The notes beneath the pieces were generated by a model. The model saw nothing but the letters and a program-made list of their open reading frames with translations, ran no database searches and was not told the DNA's origin. A stretch of DNA of 64,000 bases, taken from positions 352,451,234-352,515,233 of the forward strand of contig NC_064622.1 of the NCBI RefSeq assembly GCF_023898315.1, written 5' to 3'. Positions 1 through 10,283 of this stretch are shown piece by piece. How positions within the stretch are numbered: the first letter of the stretch is position 1; each line of letters opens with the position of its first letter. The position numbers and the translations under genes were made by a program. The DNA is from Schistocerca nitens (Eukaryota > Arthropoda > Insecta > Orthoptera > Acrididae).

Positions 1-440
1 CTGAGGATGTACGTCTGGAGTACAGCATTGTATGGTAGTGAAACATGAACTGTGGGAAAACCGGAAGAGAATCGAAGCATTTGAGATGTGGTGCTGTAGA
101 CGAATGTTGAAAATTAGGTGGACTGATAAGGTAAGGAATGAGGAGGTTCCACGCAGAATCGGAGAGGAAAGGAATATGTGGAAAACACTGATAACGAGAA
201 GGGTCAGGATGATAGGACATCTGCTAAGACATGAGGGAATGACTTGCATGGTACTAGAGGGAGCTGTAGAGGGCAAAAACTGTAGAGGAAGACAGAGATT
301 GGAATACGTCAAGCAAATAATTGAGGACGTAGGCTGCAAGTGCTACTCTGAGATGAAGAGGTTAGCACAGGAAAGAAATTCGTGGCGGGCCGCATCAAAC
401 CAGTCAGTAGACTGACGGAAAAAAAAAAAGAAAAAAAGAG
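1..440 (+). mobile_element. 3' end of RTE-like LINE (subfamily B), runs off left edge
   Basis: The frame at 32-415 encodes the conserved C-terminal tail that follows the reverse transcriptase in RTE-like insect LINEs: an EAFEMWCCRRMLKI block, then an RMIGHLLRH block, a GRQRLEY block and a terminal WRAASNQS. The stop is followed by an A-rich tail at about 418-445. The reverse transcriptase and endonuclease lie outside the window. The sequence resembles the degraded element at 20660-23735 more than the one at 12555-15818, so I place it in the same subfamily as the former. Upstream bases 1-31 read in the same protein but a shift or stop precedes the first Met, so the fragment is probably not functional. 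Confidence 0.85.
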
Positions 441-574
441 AGAATTAGAAGTGGAAACTCCCTACATATTGATATAATATACATTGACTGTGAACTACAG
501 AACTGACAAGCAGCAGAAACACTTACAGCTGACGTCGGTGACCGTAAGATGTGTGCAGGCTACTACAAGCCTAT

Positions 575-815
575 AGTGCTCTGTCTGTTTCGCGAAGAAA
601 CTTATATACGTCTTGTTTACGTAATTATCTTGATTTCAGTATGCAGTATCATGAAAGCAATCTTTTGTTACTTTAGATATATGATTTATCGCAGGTGGAA
701 CGGAAGCTGTTATCACAGATTGCGTGACAAATCGAAGTAATGCCACTGTGCGGAAATGAGATGTTGTCAGGATGACACACACTACGTGATTTGGGGACAG
801 CTTTCCCAGGGGTCG
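575..815 (+). repeat. Dispersed repeat, copy 1 (unknown family)
   Basis: This stretch shares ordered blocks with 31955-32380: CTTATATACG..CTTGTTTAC, then GCTGTTATCACAGATT.CG.GACAAA, then TGTTGTCAGGATG, and a CGACAGCT/GGACAGCT block. Spacing between blocks is broadly kept. No protein similarity is recognised, so this is either a non-autonomous element or the untranslated part of a longer one. Confidence 0.6.
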
Positions 816-829
816 GAATGACTTGCGAT

Positions 830-1333
830 AGCAAAGCACTGGGCCGTACTATGAGTCAGCAGCTAAGAGAGAAATGAAAGTCAGAATGTGCACTAGAGGG
901 CAGCGAAGCAGTTTTCTGAAACTGTCTGTACAAGAGGCTAATACAAACTTGGAACAATTGACAAGACAGACGTAGGCGACTAACAACGGTACAACCCTCA
1001 CACTAGAGCTATACGCTCGCAGGTTTGTTGGCATACGTTTCCGCTATTTCCGGTAAGGACGTTGAGGTCCATTTGCGCGCACATGTTACGATACGAGTTA
1101 CTACAGTTGAAGGGATTATAATAGGAAACAATTTCCATAGATTTCAGGTATTGATATCAAAGTATCAAAATCTTGTGCTGACTTCGTAGCATCCCCTTGA
1201 GGCACCTTCATAATCAATGTATGCCTCAAGACTTATTTGAAAGTATGCAGTAGTGTGTATGTGCAACTGACCTGAAATTATGAACTCATCTCACTAATCG
1301 AGATTGATGTTAACTGCATTTCACCTAAGTGTA
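830..1333. other. Unannotated interval
   Basis: No coding signal, RNA gene or repeat family is recognised here. Reading frames on both strands are short and lack domain motifs. Confidence 0.6.
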
Positions 1334-1507
1334 GCCTGCCGGTGTGGCCGAGCGGTTCTAGGCGCTTCAGTCTGGAGCCGTGCGACCGCTACGGTCACAG
1401 GTTCGAATCCTGCCTCGGGCAGGGATGTGTGTGATGTCCTTAGGTTAGTTCTAGGGGACTGATGACCTCAGATGTTAAGTCCCATAGTGCTCAGAGCCAT
1501 TTGAGCC
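1334..1507 (+). mobile_element. tRNA-derived SINE (family 1), internally deleted
   Basis: The head has pol III box A (TGGCCGAGCGGTT) and box B (GGTTCGAATCC) arranged as in a tRNA, followed by the tail shared by the other copies here (GATGACCTCAGATGTTAAG.., ending CAGAGCCATTTGAGCC). Compared with the copies at 53521 and 54901, about 20 bases are missing between two TAGTTCTA repeats in the tail, a simple repeat-mediated deletion. It is not a functional tRNA gene because the tRNA-like part is fused to the SINE tail. Confidence 0.93.
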
Positions 1508-1554
1508 ACCAAATTGTAAGTAATAAATAAGCCCAAGCTACATATTGCTTTCAA

Positions 1555-2395
1555 TGAAATATGAGTACCACATAACTACAATCCAGTATGTCTGGAAATC
1601 ATTCTGGATAGACTCTTGACATTCAAGCAACTGTGCATCAAGTTATCTGAGAAACTAGTCTCAAGGGTAAATCTACTTCTCAAGATTGCCGGAAGTAGCT
1701 TGGATGCGGACTCATACTCTACGCATTGTCGCACTCCCAACTGTGAATTTCTGGAGAATAGTGTTCTTCTCTGTGGGAAAACAGTGGCCATTCGACAAAT
1801 ATTGATGAGCAGCTAAATGAAGGCACGAGAGTCACCACTGGTACTGTCAAACCTTCTCCCAGTCAGTGGCTGCCAGTCTTAGCTAACATTGTTCCGCAGG
1901 GGCTAAGGAAGAAAGGAGCCAAGATAAGCTTGCTCAAAAAGATTACTTCTCTTAAGAATTCCCCATTGTATGATACCCTACAGGAACCACCAACAACTCG
2001 TCTCAGATCACGCAAACCAACCTGGGCTGATTTAGAGGGTAGCAGTTCTCTTGACGTGACCTGCAAATGGCGACACCGCTGCAACGGACATCCACCCAAC
2101 AACGCTCACACGGTTCAAGACCCAATAAAGCAGGTCGAGGGGTTCGAAGTACCACCGCAAATCTGGTCAAGGCTGAACCGCATGAGGACTAACCAAGTAA
2201 GATAGGGTTACACCATTAAGAAGTGGGGTTTCTGTCCATCCGCTGACTGCGACTACAGAGAGGAGGAGCAAACAATAGTTCACGTTGTTAATGAGTGCCC
2301 ATTTCTAGCATTTACCGATGATCTAAGGACTTTACATCAAGTGAGTCAAAGTGCTCTTGACTGGTTGTCACATTAGGACATTTCCATTTGACTGT
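1555..2395 (+). mobile_element. LINE C-terminal remnant (jockey/I-like)
   Basis: Broken plus-strand frames (1616-1816, 1930-2205 and downstream) resemble the region after the reverse transcriptase in jockey/I-type LINE proteins: an LDRLLTFKQ block, an SRKPTWADL block, a WSRLNRMRT block and a terminal Cys/His segment (KKWGFCPSADCDYREEEQTIVHVVNECPF). Frameshifts separate them and stops at about 2203 and 2375 interrupt the reading. The family assignment is by pattern recognition only. Confidence 0.6.
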
Positions 2396-2499
2396 AAATA
2401 CGTTGTGTACTTGTAAAACTATACGACAAAATAAATAACTTTTTTCCCTCCTTTACGTGCTCCCGATTTGTTTTGAAAAGTTAGTCTACGCAATAATAC

Positions 2500-3495
2500 T
2501 GGCCCACGTTTCTGAGAATAACCATTCGCTTCCATGAAGGGTTGTCTTCTGAGAAGGCGTTATATGACGTCATGAACTCAGTTTTTGGGCAACTTAATAA
2601 TAAAATCTCCCCGCTGGCGTTTTCTGTAACCTTGCCAACGCCTTAGATTGTGCACATTAGAAAATTTTCTCGGAGAAACTAGGACGGTGTGGAATTAGAG
2701 ACTTGCTCTCCATGAAACTCAACAGCAGAAGACAGAAGGCCACGTTAACGACTGATACGACAGATATAAGCCTACACTGGGAGTAAGGAACATTAAAAAT
2801 GGAATCTCGCAATTTTATGTGCCTTTTTCGCTGCTGCTCTTGACCTATATAAGTGATTTACTCGGAAGTTGTTTAATTTTTAAAAATCTCTCATGTTTGG
2901 TGATGACACATATTTAGTGATAAAAGTTTCAACCATATTCGTAAGAGACACACGTAGGAGGATAGTGTAAATGGCTTACAAAACCTTCACAGCAAACAGC
3001 TTAATCTTTAGTCGTATAACATCTCACATACTGAAAATGAAAACAAATAACACTTTCTGACGGTCATCCTAAATATAACTCGCCAGGCATTCACTGGGTG
3101 AAACTCCACGTGTGATAATTCTAGGCGACTGCGTGGATAATAAACTTACGCAGTATCACTACATGGATAAGTTAGCGACAAAGCTCAGACCTGCCTGCTT
3201 TGTCCATCGAAATTTCTAGATGGCATTGGTCGCATGCTATGGGCACTTACACTCGATCTTGTCCTTTAACATGAACTTCTGGGGAAACCCAACTCAGCCC
3301 CCACTCAAAAAGAGAAAAAATCTTTTAATAAGGGTGTTCTGTGAAGATTGTAACTGGACATCTCTCTGAGGCCACTTCAGGGAATTAATAGGGACTTCAA
3401 TGAACTGTGCAATTTACAACCACAATATCTGAAATAAAAATAATTTCTAAACATACTGTGCCTCCCACTCTAGGTATCAGAAAGGAGTTTTTATC
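2500..3495 (+). mobile_element. Degraded LINE reverse transcriptase, 5' part
   Basis: Shifting plus-strand frames preserve reverse-transcriptase landmarks: a fingers-palm segment before 2800, LMFGDDTYLVIK at about 2890-2925 (equivalent to the FADDT catalytic box), and a GDCVDNKLTQYHYMDKLATKL segment at about 3120-3190 equivalent to the YLG..D..L.W..H thumb block. Many stops and indels indicate an old copy. The foldback element at 3498-4346 interrupts it. Confidence 0.6.
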
Positions 3496-3497
3496 TA

Positions 3498-4346
3498 CGA
3501 GGGTTGGAACTTAAATAGTGGCAACTATTTATTTACAGCTCGTACAAAATAGATACGGGTTCCAAAGTTTTACTGACCTTCAAAGTAGTCACCAGCACTG
3601 TGTATAACCCGTTGCCAGAGATGCTGAAGTCGTAGGATACTGTTAGCAGTGCCAGTTGTGTTGACAGTTCGAGCGGAGCGATCTATTGCCCTACGAATTT
3701 GTAGCAGTTCTGAAGCGAATGCCGTTAAGTATTTCCTTTATAAATCGAGTTGAACTCACGAGGGCTTAAGTCAAGGGAGTGCACTAGGTGGTATAGCACT
3801 TAGCAGTCCCATCATTCAAACAAATCAGTAACAGCTTCCACTGTACGTGCTTCAGCATTGTCCTGCAAAATGATGGTCAGGTCCTGCAGAAAGTGTCATC
3901 ACTTTTGTCTCTATGCTGCTCATTTTTGGAACACGATCTACGACCAGCTAAGAGAAGTGATGACACTTTCTGCAGGACCTGACCATCATTTTGCGGCACA
4001 ATGCTCAAGCTCGTACTGTGCAGGCTGTTACTGATTTGTTTGAATGATGGAGCTGCTAAGTGCTGTACCACCTACTGCACTCCCCTGACTGAAGCCCTCG
4101 TAAGTTTAACTCGATTTCTAAACTGAAGGAAACACTTCACGTCATTCGCTTCAGAACTGCTACAGATTCGTCGGGCAATAGACCGCGCCGCTCGAACTGT
4201 CAACACAACTGGCACTTCCACATCGCTAGCAACGGGTTATGTACAATTCTGGTTACTAATCTGTAGGTCAGTAAAACTTTGAAACTCGTTTCCATTTTGT
4301 ACGAGCTGTAAATGAATAGTTGCCATTATTTAAGTTCCAACCCTCG
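3498..4346. mobile_element. Mariner-derived foldback element with ~400-bp arms
   Basis: Bases 3498-3904 and 3955-4346 are inverted copies of each other with scattered mismatches, around a 50-bp loop (3905-3954). Both outer ends read CGAGGGTTGGAACTTAAATA and abut TA (3496-3497 and 4347-4348), the mariner target duplication. Read inward, each arm encodes degenerate C-terminal mariner transposase, including a QDNAEARTVEAVTDLFE-like stretch in the left arm. Both arms are therefore the 3' end of a mariner joined tail to tail. The 5' half and the first catalytic Asp are absent, so it is non-autonomous. Confidence 0.85.
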
Positions 4347-4348
4347 TA

Positions 4349-4440
4349 TAATAGGTTCCAATCAGATAGGAAACTGAAAATCCACGTACTTCAAATATAA
4401 TGTAAAAGAATGCCTCATTAACTACTCATTCTACATCACT
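4349..4440 (+). mobile_element. LINE continuation after foldback insertion
   Basis: Short LINE-like sequence (FQSDRKLKIHVLQ-like, C-terminal to the RT) appears to resume the reading of 2500-3495 across the TA insertion site. The match is weak. The downstream part to about 4850 is unrecognised. Confidence 0.35.
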
Positions 4441-4849
4441 TAAAACCTCCCTAGTATTAGACCATGGTCCATGTATAAAGCTATCTCCTGACAGTTGGCC
4501 ATTTTACCTCTGAAGATCTCCCACAATCGGAGAGGAAACGTTAGGAGAAAGTTATACACGTCGAATACTGCCTACTAACCCGGAAGATTTGTGTGATGTC
4601 AGTACTAGATGTGAAAGCTTGCATTATACACTCATTCTACAGGTTGTCAGGGTACTGTAACTGAAGGATGTGAATACTGCATAGTTCTATTGTTTGTATC
4701 TTTGTTCCTATGAAACCGTCGATTGTGATCTCTGTAAAGGTATGTAAATGCATTTTCTGGAGTTCGAAACGAAAGTAACAAGTGTGTTGTCCAAGACGAG
4801 AAGCAATGGGTTCTTTAAAACTAGCTGCGTCCTCCTAATCTGTGAACCT

Positions 4850-6000
4850 GTCCTTTTTTCTTTACTGTTGTTCCATCGCCCTCGCCCCATACGGGCAAGA
4901 GGTGGACTGGTATAATACTCCTTTCTTCATCCAACAGCCTTCTTAAAAATATGACACAGATGAAAACATATATGAGGACTGACTTTCGTTTTTAAGTTAA
5001 AAATAATAAAGATGGACAGCCGAAAGGACGTAAAATACAAACGGTTTAAAAACACAAATGCAACATGATAATATTCTTCGATGAAAAAACTCTTGAGCAT
5101 TGCACTTTCTTTTGAAATCTGAAGGACATGCATTGGGTGGGAAATATTGTGGGAGGAGAGAGTATGTTCCATAGGTTTGAGGCGTGTGGGTAAAAACATA
5201 GGGGCCAGTTAAATAGGAAAAACTATACAGATAATAGTTAGGAAAGGCAGAGGGTGAGGAGTAGTATTTATGTGGATAGGACAGTGGTTACAAGAGGAAA
5301 GAGACAGGGACGAATGTAGAGGAAAAAGGAGAAAGGAACCCTGATTTGGAGTGGGATGGTTGCAGAATAGTTAAAGTAGGCAGGAGGGGTGAACATAGGA
5401 GAGGATCTCATTGTCTGGGAAAGGGAGCTGATTGCGTTACGAAGGGATATGGAGCGTGTGTAGGTCTAGGAAAAGAGGAATGTGTTTGTGAAGGTGCGGC
5501 AGCTTACCAGGATTGATGACCAGAAGGAAGACAATTGGGTTATTGGAATCTAGTTTCCAGATAGATGCAGAGGTGTTGGATGTGGGTGTGGAGGTTTGGG
5601 AATCTGATGAGTTGATACAGGATCCATGTAGCGAAAGGTAAACAGATGCAGAAAGCGACGTGGAGTGCATCAAGTTTGACGATAGTGGGGTGGAGATCCA
5701 CACAACGTTTGCATCGCAGAGGATGAGTCAGATCAGGTTTTGTAGGTGTGGAGAAGAGGGGAAGGGTCTAAACCCAAAGTTCGGACCGTTAGTACTTTGA
5801 GTAGTTTTAGCCTATTGCGGCCTTCTGTTGGGTGGTTAGTAGGTGAAGTTTCCATGTTAGTCACTGGTCAAGGGTTAGTCCAAGATACTTTAGAGTATCA
5901 GTTAATTGGATAGGACATTTGTAAATGGTGAGTTACAAGCCATAGAGGCAGAGGGTGCTGGTGGTTCATCCTATAATTATTGCCTGGGGTTTGCTGTACT
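4850..6000 (-). mobile_element. Jockey-like LINE 3' end, minus strand
   Basis: On the minus strand, 6000-5200 keeps the post-RT part of a jockey-like LINE protein: a TDTLKYLGLTLDQ.LTWKLHL block, a YSKY..RSELWV..LPLFSTPTK block, a DALHVAFCICLPF block, and a LYQLIRFPNLHTHIQHLCIYL block. Several in-frame stops and shifts occur. From 5200 to 4850 comes an untranslated tail ending in an A-rich run on the minus strand (T-rich near 4855-4862), as expected for the LINE 3' terminus. The 5' portion is missing. Confidence 0.75.
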
Positions 6001-6699
6001 ATAAGTGGGGTACCAATAATGCAAGATCCACATTGCACTACATATGGGAATAATATTAAATGTGCATTCGCTCACGTCACATCCTTGATGTAGTATATGG
6101 GATGGATGAGTATATTAATGGGTTGGATCCATGGACATGATAATTCCTGGATTACGTTCGTAATGGACCCACCCCTGTGTATGGTCTTAGGTGGCGCCCG
6201 AAAGGTGGATCCGCCTGCAGTAAGTCCAAGATTATTGTTTGGAATGGATCTGGCATGTTATAATTCCAGGAACATTATTCATGCTGGATCCAGCAAATGG
6301 TTTTTTTTTTTTGTGCGAGGAGGGGGGTGGGGTGAATTCACTCGAGGGTAACTGTTAGGGCGGGTCTGTCTCTATAATAATTCTCAGGCAATATCTAGTA
6401 TGGATCTGCCCCACTATACGTCGTGAGTCACTAACTATTGCCACCAAGTATAACTCCAAAAGTATGATAGTAGCTGTAAAGTTTGTGGGACAAATGTTAC
6501 TTGGGACAATGGGTGCCATAATAATATGACGTCAGAGATATGAAGGTAACTTTGTTTTCTTAAAGACATCCACAGACACTAATTATTAGCGCACGATCTG
6601 CAAGAGATTACTGCTGGAAGCGCCCGGAGGCAACGGCAGGAGAGGGGGGGAGGGGGAGGTTTCCGGCGTCGTCGTACCAGGGGTTGGCATTCCTTAGAA
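6001..6699. other. Unannotated interval
   Basis: No gene is recognised. The stretch has several GGATCC-containing and ATAATTCC-containing short repeats between about 6100 and 6300, a T-run at 6301-6312, and a G-rich run near 6640-6658. None defines a known element. Confidence 0.5.
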
Positions 6700-7075
6700 A
6701 TATGTGTGATTTCTGCAGACTTGAAACAGTATATCATTGTCATCCCGACACCGACTAAAGCAAAGTATTTCTTGCAAATGGATTTCTTCGTGTTCCAACA
6801 GCGAGAATATAGAAATTCCTGGTAAAGCAGAACCACCGCCTACCTAAGTGTCCAGCTGCAGACTGGAAACAGAATGTCATTGTCAACTAAACACCGACCA
6901 AAGCAGAGCACCTGCAGTGCATGGAGCTCTTTTGTACCATCAGCGACAGGATAGAACAGGCATGGAAAGCCAGCATCCCCTCCTACGGGGGGAGGAGAGA
7001 CAGGAAAGGGAAGAGGTAGGAGGGGAGTAAGACTAGTTCTAAGAAGCTGTGATTCCACACGTCGAGATGAAAACT
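6700..7075 (+). repeat. Unknown repeat, tandem partial copies 1 and 2
   Basis: The block CTGCAGACT.GAAACAG.AT.TCATTGTCA.. with ACACCGAC.AAAGCA occurs at about 6713-6775 and again at 6854-6911. The second copy continues through GATAGAACAGGCATGGAAA.CCAG and TAGGAGGGGAGTAA to about 7075, and that longer form recurs at 8310-8520. No coding potential is evident. Confidence 0.65.
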
Positions 7076-8309
7076 CTTGCACTGTCCTAGTGGAAGGTTT
7101 TCTTTTTTCGATAGTTGTGTGATATTATTACAGTGTTTCATCTTCCTGTAGAACCAAGACCAGGATGCATTCGTGGCTTAATACAGTCGTTGCTACTGTG
7201 TTATTTCTGATCGTTGATGGCTTATAAGAGGTTTAGATGTCTCTGCCTAAGACACACTGGTACCTCACACAAGAAAAACACGTCTATCCATCTTGGAATC
7301 AACACTCATTACTGGTTATCATGGTGTTGTTCGCTCCTATCAACATTACGTTATTGGTGAAGTATTCTACTCACCATAGTATGTCACACTTCCTTGCTCT
7401 ATGTATGTTTAAGGACTGTTGGATGGTGTTAAGTGCAAGACACAATTTTGTACTGTTTCCATCACAGTATTCGTTTTAAAAGCGTAACACTACACCCATT
7501 ACACAATGTGAGGTGAGAACTGTCGGTACAATATTTACTGTAGCAAGCAAAAGAATCACACACCTGGAGAATAAACGATGATAGTACTTCATGGATCAAA
7601 TGATAATTCGTTTTTATATATTTCTTTATTTATTTTTGATAATTAAATGAGCCGATATTACAGCAATTAAGCTGCTAACAACAGCAACATTGACTCAGAC
7701 ATGCAGTGTGTTACTCCATGAGAACCAAGTGATCTGTGTAAAATTCCTTCACCGTCTATTCATCCACCAATTGTACAGCAGGAATCTCATCCGTAAACTG
7801 CAAATGACAAAACAAACACGCACACATACACACATAAAGCTGTTATTTGAAACTGTGGAGTATCTGAAACCTCTGCCAGACAGCCTTCAGACACTTTACA
7901 TGAAGAAGTACAATAAACGATAGTGACGACAGATTATAACCGCCTGCAGATGTGAAAGACAGCGAGAGCGGGGCGGTGCTCCCCACCTCTCGGGGGCAGA
8001 TCGGCGAACAGTGAGACAACTGGTATAAAGGTCTGTGTGTATCTCATTTACGCGAGGCGTGCTATTTCAATGTTTTTCCTACATGAACCGATTTCCGAGG
8101 ACCATTCTCAGACAGTGCTGGCACATCCACAACGATTGAAAGCGCACTATTGTGGAACATTCAGTTCTTCATCCGTGATGGCTATTCATGTATTTCACTT
8201 TTCTTCCAGGGAGGTCAGTCTTTCTGAGAAATTTTTCCAGGGAGGCCAGTCTTTCGAAGAAACACGTTTATTCGCTTGTGGAAAGCGTTCTATTCTTGAG
8301 TCTTTTGTT
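7076..8309. other. Unannotated interval
   Basis: Only short unrelated reading frames occur here. I see no domain motif, RNA gene or terminal repeat. A TATAAA-like motif at about 8023 follows a GC-rich patch, but with no downstream gene visible I do not call a promoter. Confidence 0.5.
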
Positions 8310-8525
8310 CATCTGTAACTGATTTCTGCAGACAGAAAATAGTACATCACTGCCAGTAGATGGATCCCTTTGTGTGCCGTCAGTAACAGGGTAGAACAGG
8401 CATGGAAAACCAGTACCCATACCTATGGGGGTAGGGAAGAGAAGGTGAAAGGGAGATAGGAGGGGAGTAAACACTGGTTTTAGGCCACTTAGTCTGTATC
8501 CACACATCGAGGTGAACACACATCC
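8310..8525 (+). repeat. Unknown repeat, copy 3
   Basis: This matches 6845-7075 in order: CTGCAGAC, then CAGTAACAGGGTAGAACAGGC, ATGGAAAACCAG, a GGGGGTAGGGA purine run, TAGGAGGGGAGTAA and CCACAC.TCGAG.TGA. Identity is interrupted by small indels, so the copies are old. Confidence 0.65.
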
Positions 8526-8774
8526 AGCTGCCGTCACTCTCTTGGCGATACCTTTTGGTGTCAGTTTTTGCGGTAGCTGTGTTATTACAATGATTTTTAT
8601 CAATTCCCAGTATTTAAGCTGCGTTATGATCCATTGTTTACGGGTGGTGGCTTTTTCCCATGACTTTTTCGATGTGTAATTAGAACAGTGAAGTATTTTC
8701 CCTCTGTTGAGGTAGTGTGTATTGGCCCTCCTACACTTCTGTGATGTGATAGGTTGCTTCCTTGACACTTCTTA

Positions 8775-8778
<4 letters not shown>

Positions 8779-8829
<51 letters not shown>

Positions 8830-8851
8830 TGGTGTCAGACATATATATATA
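8779..8851. repeat. (TA)n microsatellite, left flank of the Tc1 pair
   Basis: About 22 TA units run to 8823, then a 17-base interruption, then five more TA units. The second block abuts the outer end of the first Tc1-like element, supplying its TA target site. Confidence 0.95.
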
Positions 8852-8908
8852 CACTCCTGGAAATTGAAATAAGAACACCGTGAATTCATTGTCCCAGGAA
8901 GGGGAAAC

Positions 8909-8914
8909 TTTATT
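8909..8914 (-). promoter_or_regulatory. Poly(A) signal of Tc1-like copy 1
   Basis: AATAAA on the minus strand, about 95 bases after the transposase stop and just inside the terminal repeat. The equivalent signal in copy 2 is at 11639-11644. Confidence 0.6.
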
Positions 8915-9006
8915 GACACATTCCTGGTGTCAGATACATCACATGATCACACTGACAGAACCACAGGCACATAGACACAGGCAACAGGGCATGCACAATG
9001 TCGGCA

Positions 9007-10029
9007 CTAGTACAGGGTATATCCACCTTTCGCAGCAATGCAGGCTGCTATTCTCCCATGGAGACGATCGTAGAGATGCTGGATGTAGTCCTGTGGAACG
9101 GCTTGCCATGCCATTTCCACCTGGCGCCTCAGTTGGACCAGCGTTCGTGCTGGACGTGCAGACCGCGTGAGACGACGCTTCATCCAGTCCCAAACATGCT
9201 CAATGGGGGACAGATCCGGAGATCTTGCTGGCCAGGGTAGTTGACTTACACCTTCTAGAGCACGTTGGGCGGCACGGGATACATGCGGACGTGCATTGTC
9301 CTGTTGGAACAGCAAGTTCCCTTGCCGGTCTAGGAATGGTAGAACGATGGGTTCGATGACGGTTTGGATGTACCGTGCACTATTCAGTGTCCCCTCGACG
9401 ATCACCAGTGGTGTACGGCCAGTGTAGGAGATCGCTCCCCACACCATGATGCCGGGTGTTGGCCCTGTGTGCCTCGGTCGTATGCAGTCCTGATTGTGGC
9501 GCTCACCTGCACGGCACCAAACACGCATACGACCATCATTGGCACCAAGGCAGAAGCGACTCTCATCGCTGAAGACGACACGTCTCCATTCGTCCCTCCA
9601 TTCACGCCTGTCGCGATACCACTGGAGGCGGGCTGCACGATGTTGGGGCGTGAGCGGAAGACGGCCTAACGGTGTGCGGGACCGTAGCCCAGCTTCATGG
9701 AGACGGTTGCGAATGGTCCTCGCCGATACCCCAGGAGCAACAGTGTCCCTAATTTGCTGAGAAGTGGCGGTGCGGTCCCCTACGGCACTGCGTAGGATCC
9801 TACGGTCTTGGCGTGCATCCGTGCGTCGCTGCGGTCCGGTCCCAGGTCGACGGGCACGTGCACCTTCCGCCGACCACTGGCGACAACATCGATGTACTGT
9901 GGAGACCTCACGCCCCACGTGTTGAGCAATTCGGCGGTACGTCCACCCGGCCTCCCGCATGCCCACTATACGCCCTCGCTCAAAGTCCGTCAACTGCACA
10001 TACGGTTCACGTCCACGCTGTCGCGGCAT
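9007..10029 (-). CDS. Tc1-like DDE transposase, 340 aa
   Basis: This enzyme would cut and paste its own element at TA dinucleotides. An N-terminal paired-like helix-turn-helix covers roughly residues 12-55 (LTDFERGRIVGMREAGWTYR..IAQHVG), followed by an Arg-rich linker at 58-70 and a second HTH at about 80-125. The catalytic acids are D155 (FSDESRF), D244 (FQQDNARPH) and E277 (SPDLSPIEHVWD). I start at the ATG giving MPRQRGRE because upstream residues in this frame lie in the 5' untranslated part and across the junction into the inverted copy. No internal stop or shift is seen, unlike in the sister copy, so it may be recently active. Spacing between the last two acids is 32 residues, two fewer than usual for Tc1. 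Confidence 0.95.
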   Translation of the reverse strand: MPRQRGREPYVQLTDFERGRIVGMREAGWTYRRIAQHVGREVSTVHRCCRQWSAEGARARRPGTGPQRRTDARQDRRILRSAVGDRTATSQQIRDTVAPGVSARTIRNRLHEAGLRSRTPLGRLPLTPQHRAARLQWYRDRREWRDEWRRVVFSDESRFCLGANDGRMRVWCRAGERHNQDCIRPRHTGPTPGIMVWGAISYTGRTPLVIVEGTLNSARYIQTVIEPIVLPFLDRQGNLLFQQDNARPHVSRAAQRALEGVSQLPWPARSPDLSPIEHVWDWMKRRLTRSARPARTLVQLRRQVEMAWQAVPQDYIQHLYDRLHGRIAACIAAKGGYTLY

Positions 10030-10272
10030 GCTACCAGTGTTAAAGACTGCGATGGAGCTCCGTATGCCACGGCAAACTGGCTGACACTGACGGCGGCGGT
10101 GCACAAATGCTGCGCAGCTAGCGCCATTCGACGGCCAACACCGCGGTTCCTGGTGTGTCCGCTGTGCCGTGCGTGCGATCATTGCTTGTACAGCCCTCTC
10201 GCAGTGTCCGGAGCAAGTATGGTGGGTCTGACACACCGGTGTCAATGTGTTCTTTTTTCCATTTCCAGGAGT

Positions 10273-10283
10273 ATATATATATA
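10273..10283. repeat. Short (TA)n spacer between inverted Tc1 copies
   Basis: Eleven bases of alternating TA separate the two 5' ends. They form the centre of the palindrome and serve as target TA for both elements. Confidence 0.95.

Larger units (their letters stand above)
8852..10272 (-). mobile_element. Tc1-like transposon, copy 1 (apparently intact)
   Basis: The ends are short inverted repeats starting CACTCCTGGAAAT and containing AAGAACAC (8852-8878 and about 10246-10272), bordered by TA. The transposon reads on the minus strand: about 240 bp of 5' untranslated sequence, the transposase at 10029-9007, and a 3' tail with AATAAA at 8914-8909. Length is about 1.42 kb, typical for Tc1. A second copy lies in opposite orientation 11 bp away. 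Confidence 0.95.

Noticed and set aside
1334-1424. tRNA gene
   Set aside because: Boxes A and B are present but the sequence continues into the SINE tail that recurs at other SINEs, and target duplications define the whole unit as a SINE. The same applies at 32093, 53521 and 54901.
7930-8040. Promoter (GC-rich patch followed by GGTATAAAGG)
   Set aside because: No gene with coding support begins downstream, and a single TATA-like word is expected by chance.
8624-8919. Frames rich in Tyr-Ile repeats (84 and 62 residues)
   Set aside because: They are translations of the TA microsatellite.
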